The translations under genes and the position numbers were made by a program. A stretch of DNA of 64,000 nucleotides from Bacteroidetes bacterium UBA7674 (lineage in GTDB: Bacteria > Bacteroidota > Bacteroidia > Chitinophagales > Chitinophagaceae), in contig DLHG01000007.1 of the NCBI GenBank assembly GCA_002483105.1, positions 247,350 to 311,349 of the forward strand. The letters are read 5' to 3'. Under the pieces are notes generated by a model. It ran no database searches and was not told the DNA's origin. It saw nothing but the letters and a program-made list of their open reading frames with translations. How positions within the stretch are numbered: the stretch's first letter is position 1; each line of letters begins with the position of its first letter. Below, piece after piece: positions 45,426 to 53,525 of this stretch.

Positions 45426-46107
45426 AGACGAGATCATCATTGCGGATAGTATCCGCTCTGTATTACTCCGCATGAACTATCGCGTAGCAGAGCCTTGCAT
45501 TAGTTATGATGAAGCGATAAACATGCTACAGGCCGATGCCCCCCACCTCTTATTACTGGATATTAATTTGGGTGAAACTTCAAAAAGCGGGATAGAGGTA
45601 GGAAGGTACATCCGTGAAAATATGGACCTGCCATTTATTTTCCTTACCGCCAATAGCGATATCAAGACCGTTGAACTGGCAAAGACCGTTAACCCCAATG
45701 CCTTCCTGGTAAAGCCTTTCGCACAAGACGAGCTTCATGCCGCTATTGAGATAGCCATGCATAATTTCTATTCGCACAAAGCTTCCACACAACCGAAACA
45801 GGATAAAGATTTTTTGTTTATAAAAGACGGGACTGAATTACATAAGATCAACTTCAACGACATTCTTTTCCTGGAAAGTGATCACGTATATGTATCCGTC
45901 TACACTACTACACGCAGGTATCTGATACGCACCTCCTTACAAAATTACATCGAGCAGCTGGACAAGAACCTTTTCTTGCGGATCCATCGCGGCTATGTAG
46001 TAAATCTTTCGAAGATCGAAAAGGTTCAAGGTTCTCACGTAACGATCGGGGACAAATTACTACCCATATCTAAAAGCTACAAAGACGAGCTGCTCTCCCG
46101 CTTGTAG
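45397..46107 (+). CDS. LytTR-family response regulator
   Basis: From MKETRIGIVEDEI the product is 236 residues. The receiver domain has acidic residues near Glu10-Glu12 and phosphoacceptor Asp55 (LLLLDINLGE), with FLTANSD and LVKPFAQDEL. A C-terminal LytTR DNA-binding domain follows (FLFIKDGTELHKINFNDILF, FLRIHRGYVVNLSKIEKV). It is the likely partner of the histidine kinase that it overlaps by 29 bases. Starts at 45361 and 45367 are open, but ATG 45397 gives the canonical receiver start. A 9-bp direct repeat of LytTR-like spacing lies immediately downstream. Confidence 0.92.
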   Translation: MKETRIGIVEDEIIIADSIRSVLLRMNYRVAEPCISYDEAINMLQADAPHLLLLDINLGETSKSGIEVGRYIRENMDLPFIFLTANSDIKTVELAKTVNPNAFLVKPFAQDELHAAIEIAMHNFYSHKASTQPKQDKDFLFIKDGTELHKINFNDILFLESDHVYVSVYTTTRRYLIRTSLQNYIEQLDKNLFLRIHRGYVVNLSKIEKVQGSHVTIGDKLLPISKSYKDELLSRL

Positions 46108-46112
46108 CATTT

Positions 46113-46142
46113 CAGAACATTATTCAGCACATCCAGAACATT
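46113..46142. promoter_or_regulatory. Candidate LytTR-binding direct repeat
   Basis: CAGAACATT occurs at 46113-46121 and 46134-46142 with a 12-bp spacer. The complement AATGTTCTG agrees with seven of nine positions of the published LytTR half-site form (A/T, A/C, C/A, GTT, N, A/G, T/G). A related CAGCACATC lies between them. It begins six bases after the LytTR regulator gene ends and about 195-225 bp upstream of the next lipoprotein gene. Confidence 0.4.
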
Positions 46143-46336
46143 GCATACCGCCGTTACTATTAGGGCGTTTAGATTTGTGTGATATAAATATATGTTGCTG
46201 TAGAATTATTGGCAATGCTCTCATTGCAAACCATGGAACACAGTTGTAGATATCTGTTGGGGCCTGGCGCACACAAACATATTTTATACGCATTTAATTT
46301 TCAAACTGACATTATTAAAATTTAAAACACCCCAAA

Positions 46337-46924
46337 ATGAAGAAAGTTTTATTATCACTAAGCATGCTGGCCCTTGCAGGTAGCGTATCTCTTTTCAGTT
46401 CTTGCGATGCCATTAAAGACAAGGTAAAAGAAGAAGCAAATATCGACATCAATGAAACTTTTGATGGTGTAGATGCGACCTTTGAGATCCCTGTGATCAC
46501 TCAACTGGAGAATACCACTTATCCTGATACTGCAGAAGCACCAAACGAAATAAAAGGTGAACTGGAAGCAGCAGGTGCGGTTTTGGAGATGAGTGACATT
46601 GATAAAGTAACCATTACGAGCGCAAAACTGGTGTTCAACAATTGTGATGCACAGAATAATGCTTCTAATTTCGAGTCTGCAATGGTGCTGTTCTACTCTA
46701 ACACAAACCCTGAAACAAGATGGATATGCAGCAATGACCAGATACCTGATGTGAATGGTGAAGAAATAGTACTGGTTCCGGACCCTAACATCAACCTCAA
46801 AGAGTACTTAAATTCAAGCACAAAGATCTACTACGTTTCAGGCGTGAACATGCGCAGGCCCACTACCAAGGTAATGAACGCCACCCTGAAGATCACATAT
46901 AGAATGGAAGGCAACACCAACTAA
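46337..46924 (+). CDS. Lipoprotein of unknown function
   Basis: The 195-residue product starts MKKVLLSLSMLALAGSVSLF with a lipobox (LFSSC, Cys23). The mature part opens with a charged helix (DAIKDKVKEEANI) followed by beta-rich sequence with two further cysteines (FNNCDAQ, WICSND). No family is recognised. It is downstream of the TPR kinase/LytTR pair, and a LytTR-like direct repeat lies in its upstream region, so it may be a target of that system. An intrinsic terminator follows. Confidence 0.8.
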   Translation: MKKVLLSLSMLALAGSVSLFSSCDAIKDKVKEEANIDINETFDGVDATFEIPVITQLENTTYPDTAEAPNEIKGELEAAGAVLEMSDIDKVTITSAKLVFNNCDAQNNASNFESAMVLFYSNTNPETRWICSNDQIPDVNGEEIVLVPDPNINLKEYLNSSTKIYYVSGVNMRRPTTKVMNATLKITYRMEGNTN

Positions 46925-46959
46925 TACCAATACCCCTGGGCGACGAGATAAACAAATAG

Positions 46960-46987
46960 AAAAGGCTACCAGTTGGTAGCCTTTTTT
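46960..46987. terminator. Bidirectional rho-independent terminator
   Basis: AAAAGGCTACC (46960-46970) and GGTAGCCTTTT (46975-46985) enclose AGTT and are followed by more T. It lies between the convergent lipoprotein and T9SS protein genes. Confidence 0.9.
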
Positions 46988-47004
46988 AAAAAAGAATTTT
47001 TAAG

Positions 47005-50000
47005 CTATTTTATTATGACCAGCTTTCCGGTTGTAATTGTACCTCTGTTGTCTGATAGCTTGTAGAGGTAGGAGCCGGCGGGAACATTGTTGGTATCCCA
47101 GTCCATGACTCCTTTTTTATCGGTTATGCTGAACTGTTTCACTACCTGGCCGACAGCACTCATCACGATAATAGAAAGTTTCCCTTTTGCATCAGCTACA
47201 TTGTAGTTGAAATGTACCAACTCCCTTGCAGGGTTAGGTGCCACTTTAAGATAAGGATTTTCCTTACTTAGCTGAGTGAACGGTTTGATAGGGTTATTGG
47301 ATGGAGGATTTGCGCTCCTTTCGTTAACCCATCCATCATCTACACAACTTACAAATTCAAATTGCGGCGGAGGAGGGTTCGGAGGCGTCGGCCAATGAGG
47401 TTGCTGAGCTAGTACCGCAATCTCCGGTGTTGAACTCGCGATCAAAGCGTTCATATCTGCGAGATCGGCAGAATCCGGGTCATTCAATGCTCTGCCATCA
47501 GCCAGCATACGTTTCAGAATGGCAACCATAGTTTCAAGGCCGTCATGATAATCTCTTTGACCAGAGCTAAGGGTGAACTTGAGACCGATACTGTCTAACA
47601 CCTCTTGCGCGCGGGTAGTATCTCCTAAACTGAAGTAATGGCCCAGAACACTATACTCTCCCATTAATGTTTGCGGTTTCATTTGCCAAACCAGCAGGCT
47701 ATCATGAAATGTATCTGTCGTATCCAGCTTTATTGCCACTATGATGCTCTTGTGGAGTTCTGAAAGTTCCGTTTGCAGCATAGACATATTCGCTTCATCC
47801 TGCCCCCTGGCTGAAAGAGTATCACGCGCTGCTATAAACTGATCGATTGCATATTCACTAAGCGCAGGTGTAATACCGGTTTGCAGGTGCTCAAAAAACC
47901 CACCATCCTGGAGCAGCTCAGGGTTGGCCATTACAACGGGTTGCAACTCTGCTGTATCCATATAAGACAACCCTTCCATCATTGCTTCTTTTGAAACGTA
48001 CGGGGAGTAACTCAGCAACACAGAGTCCACAACAGTCGGATTAAAAGATCGAAATGCAGACACTAAGGAACTCGTACTTCCACCGTCTATAAGACTAAGA
48101 TAATTGCCTTTAGCCGTATTCAATACCACTTTCACGCTATCCCAGGCTGTCTTCATTCCATTAAGGGTTCCCGTAAACGGTCCCGCATTGTTATAAACCT
48201 CCAGCTTAGGATCAGAAAATTTAGTAGGGCACGATGAAGCGGTGCTCGTTGGAAAGCCCAAACTGCCGCTAGTAGTTGACGGCAATTCAGCGGCATAGCC
48301 CGGATAATGATGATAGAAGACGTGATATCCCTCATTTGCAATATTCCAGGTAGAAGCAGAGGTAAAGGTGTTTCCGGCCGAAGCATACCAGGCACCCTGG
48401 TATTTGGCTATTCCCTGACTGCTGCTTGGAAATGAACCTACGTAGGTATCGAAGTCATTATCATAAAATCCATTACATCTATACTTGAGGCCGAACTGGG
48501 TAATACCGCTAACCAGCGACCAGTTAGTCCCGTTCTTTCTGCTAGCGAGTGCCCCATAGTTAAGACCATTGTAATTGCATTTATAGATAACATTGTCGTT
48601 AGCCAGAGATGTAGTTGTGTTCATTGTCCCAACCGTTCCCAAGCCAGCTGTGGTTACTCCCTGGAAATTATTCTCCTGGATTATGAACCGCTCAGAACCA
48701 TAGGTAAAAATACCTATGTTCCATGCGCAGTCGGGATCAAATCTTACGTTCTCATCATTGTCTGCGTTGGACGCACGCCCGTTTCCTACTTCGAATTCAC
48801 TGTTAATTACAGTAACATCATTTTTAGCAGCAATACGTACACCTACAGTATTACTGTCAAAAACAGCATCTGTTATATAGTCAGTATGTAGGTCGTCAAG
48901 GTCTCCGCTGATATTTACGCCATTACGGAAGCCATGAAAGATATTCTTCTGGTAAGAAGGGCATGGAGAGACATTCGTATTGGTACAGAAAGGCAGTAGT
49001 TTGAAGCCGGCATTGTTTGCTATGATACCGTTGGCCTTGCCTTTGTTCTGCTCATGTGTATCCCAATTATAAAAACCGCTACCAAGGATATTTACCCCCT
49101 TTACGTTCCACATACTGATGTGCGTACCAAATGGATAATCCACATCATGCCCTTTATAGTTGTCATCAATATAGAACTGACAATCCTTTATAACACTTTT
49201 GTTTTCAAAATCGTAATCCACAAAAGCGATGGACTTCTTGTTGTTGACGAAGAAACTCTCTGTTGCGCGAAGCACGCCGCCTGATTTATTAGGGTCGCCT
49301 TCTATTGCATCGTAGAGATTAACAGCGAAACGGGCATGTTCCAACACCGCGCTATTTTTTAACGTTATCACAGAGTTGTTAGAATTGGTGCCTATCTGCT
49401 GGGGTGCCCATTTATTACCTTGTGCTATGATACCGTACCAGAAACAAGTATCACAGCCGTTGGTGATTCTTGCATTGTCTATTATCAAATGTGCTCCCGG
49501 TTCTACTGTTATCGTACCATTGCGGGGCATGAACAGTGCTATCTGATCATTGCCCGTAGGGGTAGCGATTGTCAGCTTCTTGCCTGCTTTTACCCTAAGG
49601 TTACCCGTGAGAAACCTTGTACTGTTCCAAGTTTCATCAGATGATATTTCTCTTACATCAGATTGCGGCAGGCCCCATTGAGAATATAATTTTGTTGCCC
49701 ATACTCCACGGCCATAAGTTGCTGCATATAGCATTCCACTACAGTAGGAAATTTCTATGTCATTGATAGCGGCGTTAGATAAATTATTATTAAAGCTCTG
49801 CCATTCGCTCATAGTTGCATCACGATAAAAAACACCTTGCTTTTTAGCAATAAAAAGTTTATCATTCGTGCCATGTTGGTAAACTATTTTGGTAACAGGG
49901 CCGTAAGGTAGTCCATTAGAATAGTTTGTCCATGTAGCGCCTCCATCTGTACTCATATATACGCTCTGGTTTTCCCAATTGTATTTCGCGTACCCTCTGA

Positions 50001-51966
50001 ATGTTATCCACACTCTATTTGGGTCTGTCGGCGATACCGCTATAGATTGTATTTCTCCGTGAGTGCCAATGATGCCTGTAGGTAAGTACGTCCATGTATT
50101 ACCCCCGTCCGTACTCTTAAAAAGATTAGAAACTAGCGTTCCATAAGGATCTGTCATATTAATGTTAGGATTGGCACCATTGTCTAGTTCACCATTACTG
50201 TCCATCCACTGACCGCTTGTTGCGACATATATAATGTCAGGATCGTTATAGCAGTAATCAAAACTGACGGCAGTATTGAGCGGAATCCAACCTGCATTAA
50301 GGTTTACTGGCGTGGTGGGTAAAGCACTTTGGAATGTGTTACCAGTCGTCTGTGTCGTTCCTGCAATAGTATATAGCCTGTCAGAAGCAGCCAAAAATGT
50401 ATTGGGGACATCATGCCTATACCTCGTCGGATTCCAACCACTGCAATTTGACATTTGTAGAAAACCACCAATGAGATTACCTGAGTTATTTCTTATCCTA
50501 TAATTTACTTCAATATGATTTTGAAGGTCTGTCCATGAATGTAAAGTGGGATCTAAAGAACTAATTGGATTATACCGACTACCATCACCAGTCCCTTGTC
50601 TGAAAGACCATGTTCCATCATCTTCCCTATAATAATTGGCATTGTCCTGGTTGCCAATAAAAATATTATCACTTGTATGTGAAGTGCCAATACCATAAAG
50701 CTGATTAATAACAAGGTCTTTATTAAGACATGTAAAATTAGCGCCAAAGTTATCGCTTCGCCATAAGCCACCGTCCGTGCAGCAATATACTACCCCATTA
50801 TTGATTCCATTAAATGGCGGCAACCCAATTTGCTGATAATCCGCATGGCATGGATTAAACAAGTTCGGTGTTGCAAAAGTAGAGCCGCCGTCATCAGAAC
50901 GACCAAAAAAGCGCCCGGCTGCATATAAAACATTGGGGTCGTGAGAGAGTGTTAACCCATTATGGCTTATATTCACCCATTGAATTTTCTCTCGTTCGTC
51001 TACATTTAACATTATTCTGTTGACGCTTGATGATAATGCATCATTACTATGATATACCCAATAACCATCTTCATATGAGACGCCAGGTGTGCCACCTGTA
51101 CTGTTAACTACGGTAGCTAAAATAACAACATGGCCACCGGCTGTATTTGCTACCCCTTTGTTAGGAACAGTTAAGTTGATACGGTAGTGACCCCACAGTC
51201 CTCTATTAATCGGTAATGCGGGCAATGAATTTAACAGGGATGTAATGTCGCTCCAGGTACTTCCCCCATCAACAGATTTATACAATCTATGGCCACTTGC
51301 ATAGATAATATCCGGATTTGTAGGATGAAACTGTACGTTGATGAAGTACCTATTCGTAAATACCGGGTCGTCAACTTCTACCCATGATTCACCTCCATCA
51401 TCAGAGCGGAATAATGCACCAAATTCTTTATGGTCAGAAACCCAATCCAGATTTACATCATTCTTGAACATGGTCATATACATGATGTCCGGATTAGTAG
51501 GATGTACTGATATTTGATTTACATATCTGCATACATTCCATTGACCCGGAGAATCAAATGGGTCATTACCATTTTTATCTAAAACATTGGCCTTATGCCA
51601 ATTGCCGCCTTCGTTATCTGTGTAATATACTCCCATGCACGATAGTTCCCATTCATACCAAATTGTTACCATAAATGGTGAACCGGTTGCCATTACAATT
51701 CTACCCTGGGAAGTACTACCTGGAGTTGTTGCAATTGCACTTACTCCGGAGTATGGAGTCAAATAGTCGGTATTAAGAATTGTTGCATCACCCGTTGTTC
51801 CATTCACCTTCCATAATCCTCCGCCCCTTCCTGAACCAACATACAAGGTATTGGCGTCCGAAGCCTTGAAAGCTATCCTGTCGAGACGGCCATTCCTTCT
51901 GCTATTTAAAACGATGATGGGTTTCCTTCCGCGTGAGGGTCGCCAACTGGTCCTACAGGCTGCCAA
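47005..51966 (-). CDS. T9SS-secreted BNR/sortilin-like propeller protein, main part after frameshift
   Basis: This 1653-codon frame encodes a huge secreted protein lacking its own signal peptide. It contains many BNR/Asp-box blades (SxDGGxTW type: FRSDDGGESWVEVDDP, YKSVDGGSTWSDIT, FKSTDGGNTWTYLP, MSTDGGATWTNY) and then a parallel-beta-helix-like region (IIDNARITNG, VINSEFEVGN). A C-terminal T9SS sorting domain follows (LKVAPNPARELVHF ... PAGSYLYKLSDN). The first codons up to about residue 22 are not homologous-looking; real homology begins at NGRLDRIAFKASDANTLYVG. The missing N-terminus is in another frame just upstream (51906-52298), so the gene is split by a -1 frameshift. Confidence 0.85.
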   Translation of the reverse strand: MAACRTSWRPSRGRKPIIVLNSRRNGRLDRIAFKASDANTLYVGSGRGGGLWKVNGTTGDATILNTDYLTPYSGVSAIATTPGSTSQGRIVMATGSPFMVTIWYEWELSCMGVYYTDNEGGNWHKANVLDKNGNDPFDSPGQWNVCRYVNQISVHPTNPDIMYMTMFKNDVNLDWVSDHKEFGALFRSDDGGESWVEVDDPVFTNRYFINVQFHPTNPDIIYASGHRLYKSVDGGSTWSDITSLLNSLPALPINRGLWGHYRINLTVPNKGVANTAGGHVVILATVVNSTGGTPGVSYEDGYWVYHSNDALSSSVNRIMLNVDEREKIQWVNISHNGLTLSHDPNVLYAAGRFFGRSDDGGSTFATPNLFNPCHADYQQIGLPPFNGINNGVVYCCTDGGLWRSDNFGANFTCLNKDLVINQLYGIGTSHTSDNIFIGNQDNANYYREDDGTWSFRQGTGDGSRYNPISSLDPTLHSWTDLQNHIEVNYRIRNNSGNLIGGFLQMSNCSGWNPTRYRHDVPNTFLAASDRLYTIAGTTQTTGNTFQSALPTTPVNLNAGWIPLNTAVSFDYCYNDPDIIYVATSGQWMDSNGELDNGANPNINMTDPYGTLVSNLFKSTDGGNTWTYLPTGIIGTHGEIQSIAVSPTDPNRVWITFRGYAKYNWENQSVYMSTDGGATWTNYSNGLPYGPVTKIVYQHGTNDKLFIAKKQGVFYRDATMSEWQSFNNNLSNAAINDIEISYCSGMLYAATYGRGVWATKLYSQWGLPQSDVREISSDETWNSTRFLTGNLRVKAGKKLTIATPTGNDQIALFMPRNGTITVEPGAHLIIDNARITNGCDTCFWYGIIAQGNKWAPQQIGTNSNNSVITLKNSAVLEHARFAVNLYDAIEGDPNKSGGVLRATESFFVNNKKSIAFVDYDFENKSVIKDCQFYIDDNYKGHDVDYPFGTHISMWNVKGVNILGSGFYNWDTHEQNKGKANGIIANNAGFKLLPFCTNTNVSPCPSYQKNIFHGFRNGVNISGDLDDLHTDYITDAVFDSNTVGVRIAAKNDVTVINSEFEVGNGRASNADNDENVRFDPDCAWNIGIFTYGSERFIIQENNFQGVTTAGLGTVGTMNTTTSLANDNVIYKCNYNGLNYGALASRKNGTNWSLVSGITQFGLKYRCNGFYDNDFDTYVGSFPSSSQGIAKYQGAWYASAGNTFTSASTWNIANEGYHVFYHHYPGYAAELPSTTSGSLGFPTSTASSCPTKFSDPKLEVYNNAGPFTGTLNGMKTAWDSVKVVLNTAKGNYLSLIDGGSTSSLVSAFRSFNPTVVDSVLLSYSPYVSKEAMMEGLSYMDTAELQPVVMANPELLQDGGFFEHLQTGITPALSEYAIDQFIAARDTLSARGQDEANMSMLQTELSELHKSIIVAIKLDTTDTFHDSLLVWQMKPQTLMGEYSVLGHYFSLGDTTRAQEVLDSIGLKFTLSSGQRDYHDGLETMVAILKRMLADGRALNDPDSADLADMNALIASSTPEIAVLAQQPHWPTPPNPPPPQFEFVSCVDDGWVNERSANPPSNNPIKPFTQLSKENPYLKVAPNPARELVHFNYNVADAKGKLSIIVMSAVGQVVKQFSITDKKGVMDWDTNNVPAGSYLYKLSDNRGTITTGKLVIIK

Positions 51967-52298
51967 TCACCATCACAATTGTGCGACCCTGTTGACTTCT
52001 GGGCCCATGATATACTGTCCGCTTTAAGCGCAGTTTTTAAATCAGCGTAAGGGTAATAAATACTCCTTAACTCATGAACCCTTTTGATCAGCCGAAATAC
52101 ATCATTTTCAAAAAATCGCCCTGGATAAAGTGTGTCTGTTGCTAATAAATTCGTGAGGCTGTCATAATCTGCCAGTTGTTCGTAAAATCCATTATAAAAT
52201 CCTGCGGATGTAAGACTATCCTGACTTTTACAAACATTTACGAATAGTGCATTTATAGCAATCACAATTGCTATAAACTGAAGCTTTTTCTTTCTCAT
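51906..52298 (-). CDS. N-terminal fragment of the frameshifted T9SS propeller protein
   Basis: The 130-residue frame has a signal peptide (LQFIAIVIAINALFVNVCKSQ), a helical prodomain-like stretch, and ends DGDWQPVGPVGDPHAEG before a stop in TTTTAA. The W-x-P-x-GP start is the usual lead-in to BNR-propeller proteins. One extra T in the GTTTTAAAT run near 51908-51912 would join it to the 47005-51966 frame as ...NPSSFLNSRRNGRLDRIAF. The two frames overlap by 61 bases. It is either a true inactivating mutation, a homopolymer sequencing error, or much less likely a recoding site; the context is not a canonical slippery heptamer. Confidence 0.75.
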   Translation of the reverse strand: MRKKKLQFIAIVIAINALFVNVCKSQDSLTSAGFYNGFYEQLADYDSLTNLLATDTLYPGRFFENDVFRLIKRVHELRSIYYPYADLKTALKADSISWAQKSTGSHNCDGDWQPVGPVGDPHAEGNPSSF

Positions 52299-52333
52299 AG
52301 GTTTGTAGTTTTGTGTGATTAATATTGAGGTTC

Positions 52334-53353
52334 TTATTCTGTGATTACGATTTTTTGCTTATAGATCAGTCGATGTTCACTGGAAATTGAGAAAAAATAA
52401 ACTCCTGCCATTAAGCCAAATTGAGATAGCGAGATGTTATTGCCGGGGACGACCTTGGTATTGATAATTTCTGCGCCTAAATAATTGTATGCTTTTACAG
52501 TACAAGGCTTATCGCTGGCAAAAGAATTTAAATAAAGATCTTGATTTGCAGAAACCGGGTTAGGATATAATATTGGTTTCGACATGTCCACATTGGATAT
52601 ATTACTTACACTTACAGGCAACGTATTATGATCGACCATTGAATCACAGTCATGTCCCCACATGTTCGGCATCTCAAACAGCCATTGGTCATAAGCGTTG
52701 AAGCAGATCAAGTCGTAAGTATAGAGTATCGGCGCTTGATAGGCCGCTAACGGATTAAACCACAATCCAGTGGTGTAACCAATGCCTTCGATCATCGTTA
52801 TATCCAGATAATTAATGTTGGCCCAGTTGGACTTCATGTTCCAGCGATAATGCCATTTATTATCAGGGAGGTACAAACTGTCAATATTATCTACCCAGGC
52901 TTTGTGGGGCCCGAGATCATTGGGACCCAGCCAGAGATTAAGTGGGTCTGTAATCGTATCACCTTCCGCCAAAGAGAAATCATAAGCTACTTTTTCCAAC
53001 TCGGGAAACATCTTGTCTTGGACTAACCAAACTTTCTTCGCTACGGTGTCCTGCCTAAACCAAGTGCCCGTAGCATACATCAATTCTTGTTGTGTATATG
53101 GAATATTCCAATTATTACGATCTCCGAAATATGATGAATAATGATAATTATTTACAAACGTATCAATCTTTCTATTTATTCCAACTTTATAATAAAATGT
53201 ATGTGGCACTGGCCCTTCTCCTTCGTGCCAGTCTTCAACTTGCGTTACCCAAATACCGGTATCAGGAAGAGGAATATATGTGTGCTGTGCATAAGTTTTA
53301 ACGGATAAAAGACTTATGATAAAAAGTATGTAGGCAGGTAGCAGGATTCTCAT
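52334..53353 (-). CDS. Exported protein with T9SS sorting domain
   Basis: The 339-residue protein has a signal peptide (ILLPAYILFIISLLSVKTYAQ), a ~230-residue beta-rich body with many Trp/Tyr residues and no recognised catalytic motif, and a T9SS type A sorting domain at the C-terminus (ILYPNPVSANQDLYL ... LMAGVYFFSISS). Type IX cargo is attached to or released from the outer surface. It lies 35 bp upstream of the split propeller gene on the same strand, so the two may be co-expressed. A terminator-like hairpin stands in its upstream region. Confidence 0.85.
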   Translation of the reverse strand: MRILLPAYILFIISLLSVKTYAQHTYIPLPDTGIWVTQVEDWHEGEGPVPHTFYYKVGINRKIDTFVNNYHYSSYFGDRNNWNIPYTQQELMYATGTWFRQDTVAKKVWLVQDKMFPELEKVAYDFSLAEGDTITDPLNLWLGPNDLGPHKAWVDNIDSLYLPDNKWHYRWNMKSNWANINYLDITMIEGIGYTTGLWFNPLAAYQAPILYTYDLICFNAYDQWLFEMPNMWGHDCDSMVDHNTLPVSVSNISNVDMSKPILYPNPVSANQDLYLNSFASDKPCTVKAYNYLGAEIINTKVVPGNNISLSQFGLMAGVYFFSISSEHRLIYKQKIVITE

Positions 53354-53394
53354 AATAGGAATATTTGTATAAAGCTACACAGAATATATTACAA

Positions 53395-53420
53395 AAAACA
53401 CCGTCTTTCGACGGTGTTTT
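53395..53420. terminator. Terminator-like hairpin between divergent genes
   Basis: AAAACACCGTC (53395-53405) pairs perfectly with GACGGTGTTTT (53410-53420) around TTTC. The minus strand continues into a T6 run, 42 bp before the start of the T9SS gene. Its position upstream of both divergent genes is unusual for a terminator. Confidence 0.7.
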
Positions 53421-53525
53421 CTTTAGTTAAATTGTTGTTTGCTTTGTTTAGCAAACACCTCGCGCACCTCAATACTTATCCACACAACACCCTACAACAA
53501 TCCCCCTATATCTTATCTTTACTCC

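Noticed and set aside
51906..51966. Programmed -1 ribosomal frameshift in the giant T9SS gene
   Set aside because: The zero-frame context TTT TAA lacks a canonical X XXY YYZ heptamer, and no strong downstream stem was recognised; mutation or sequencing error is simpler.
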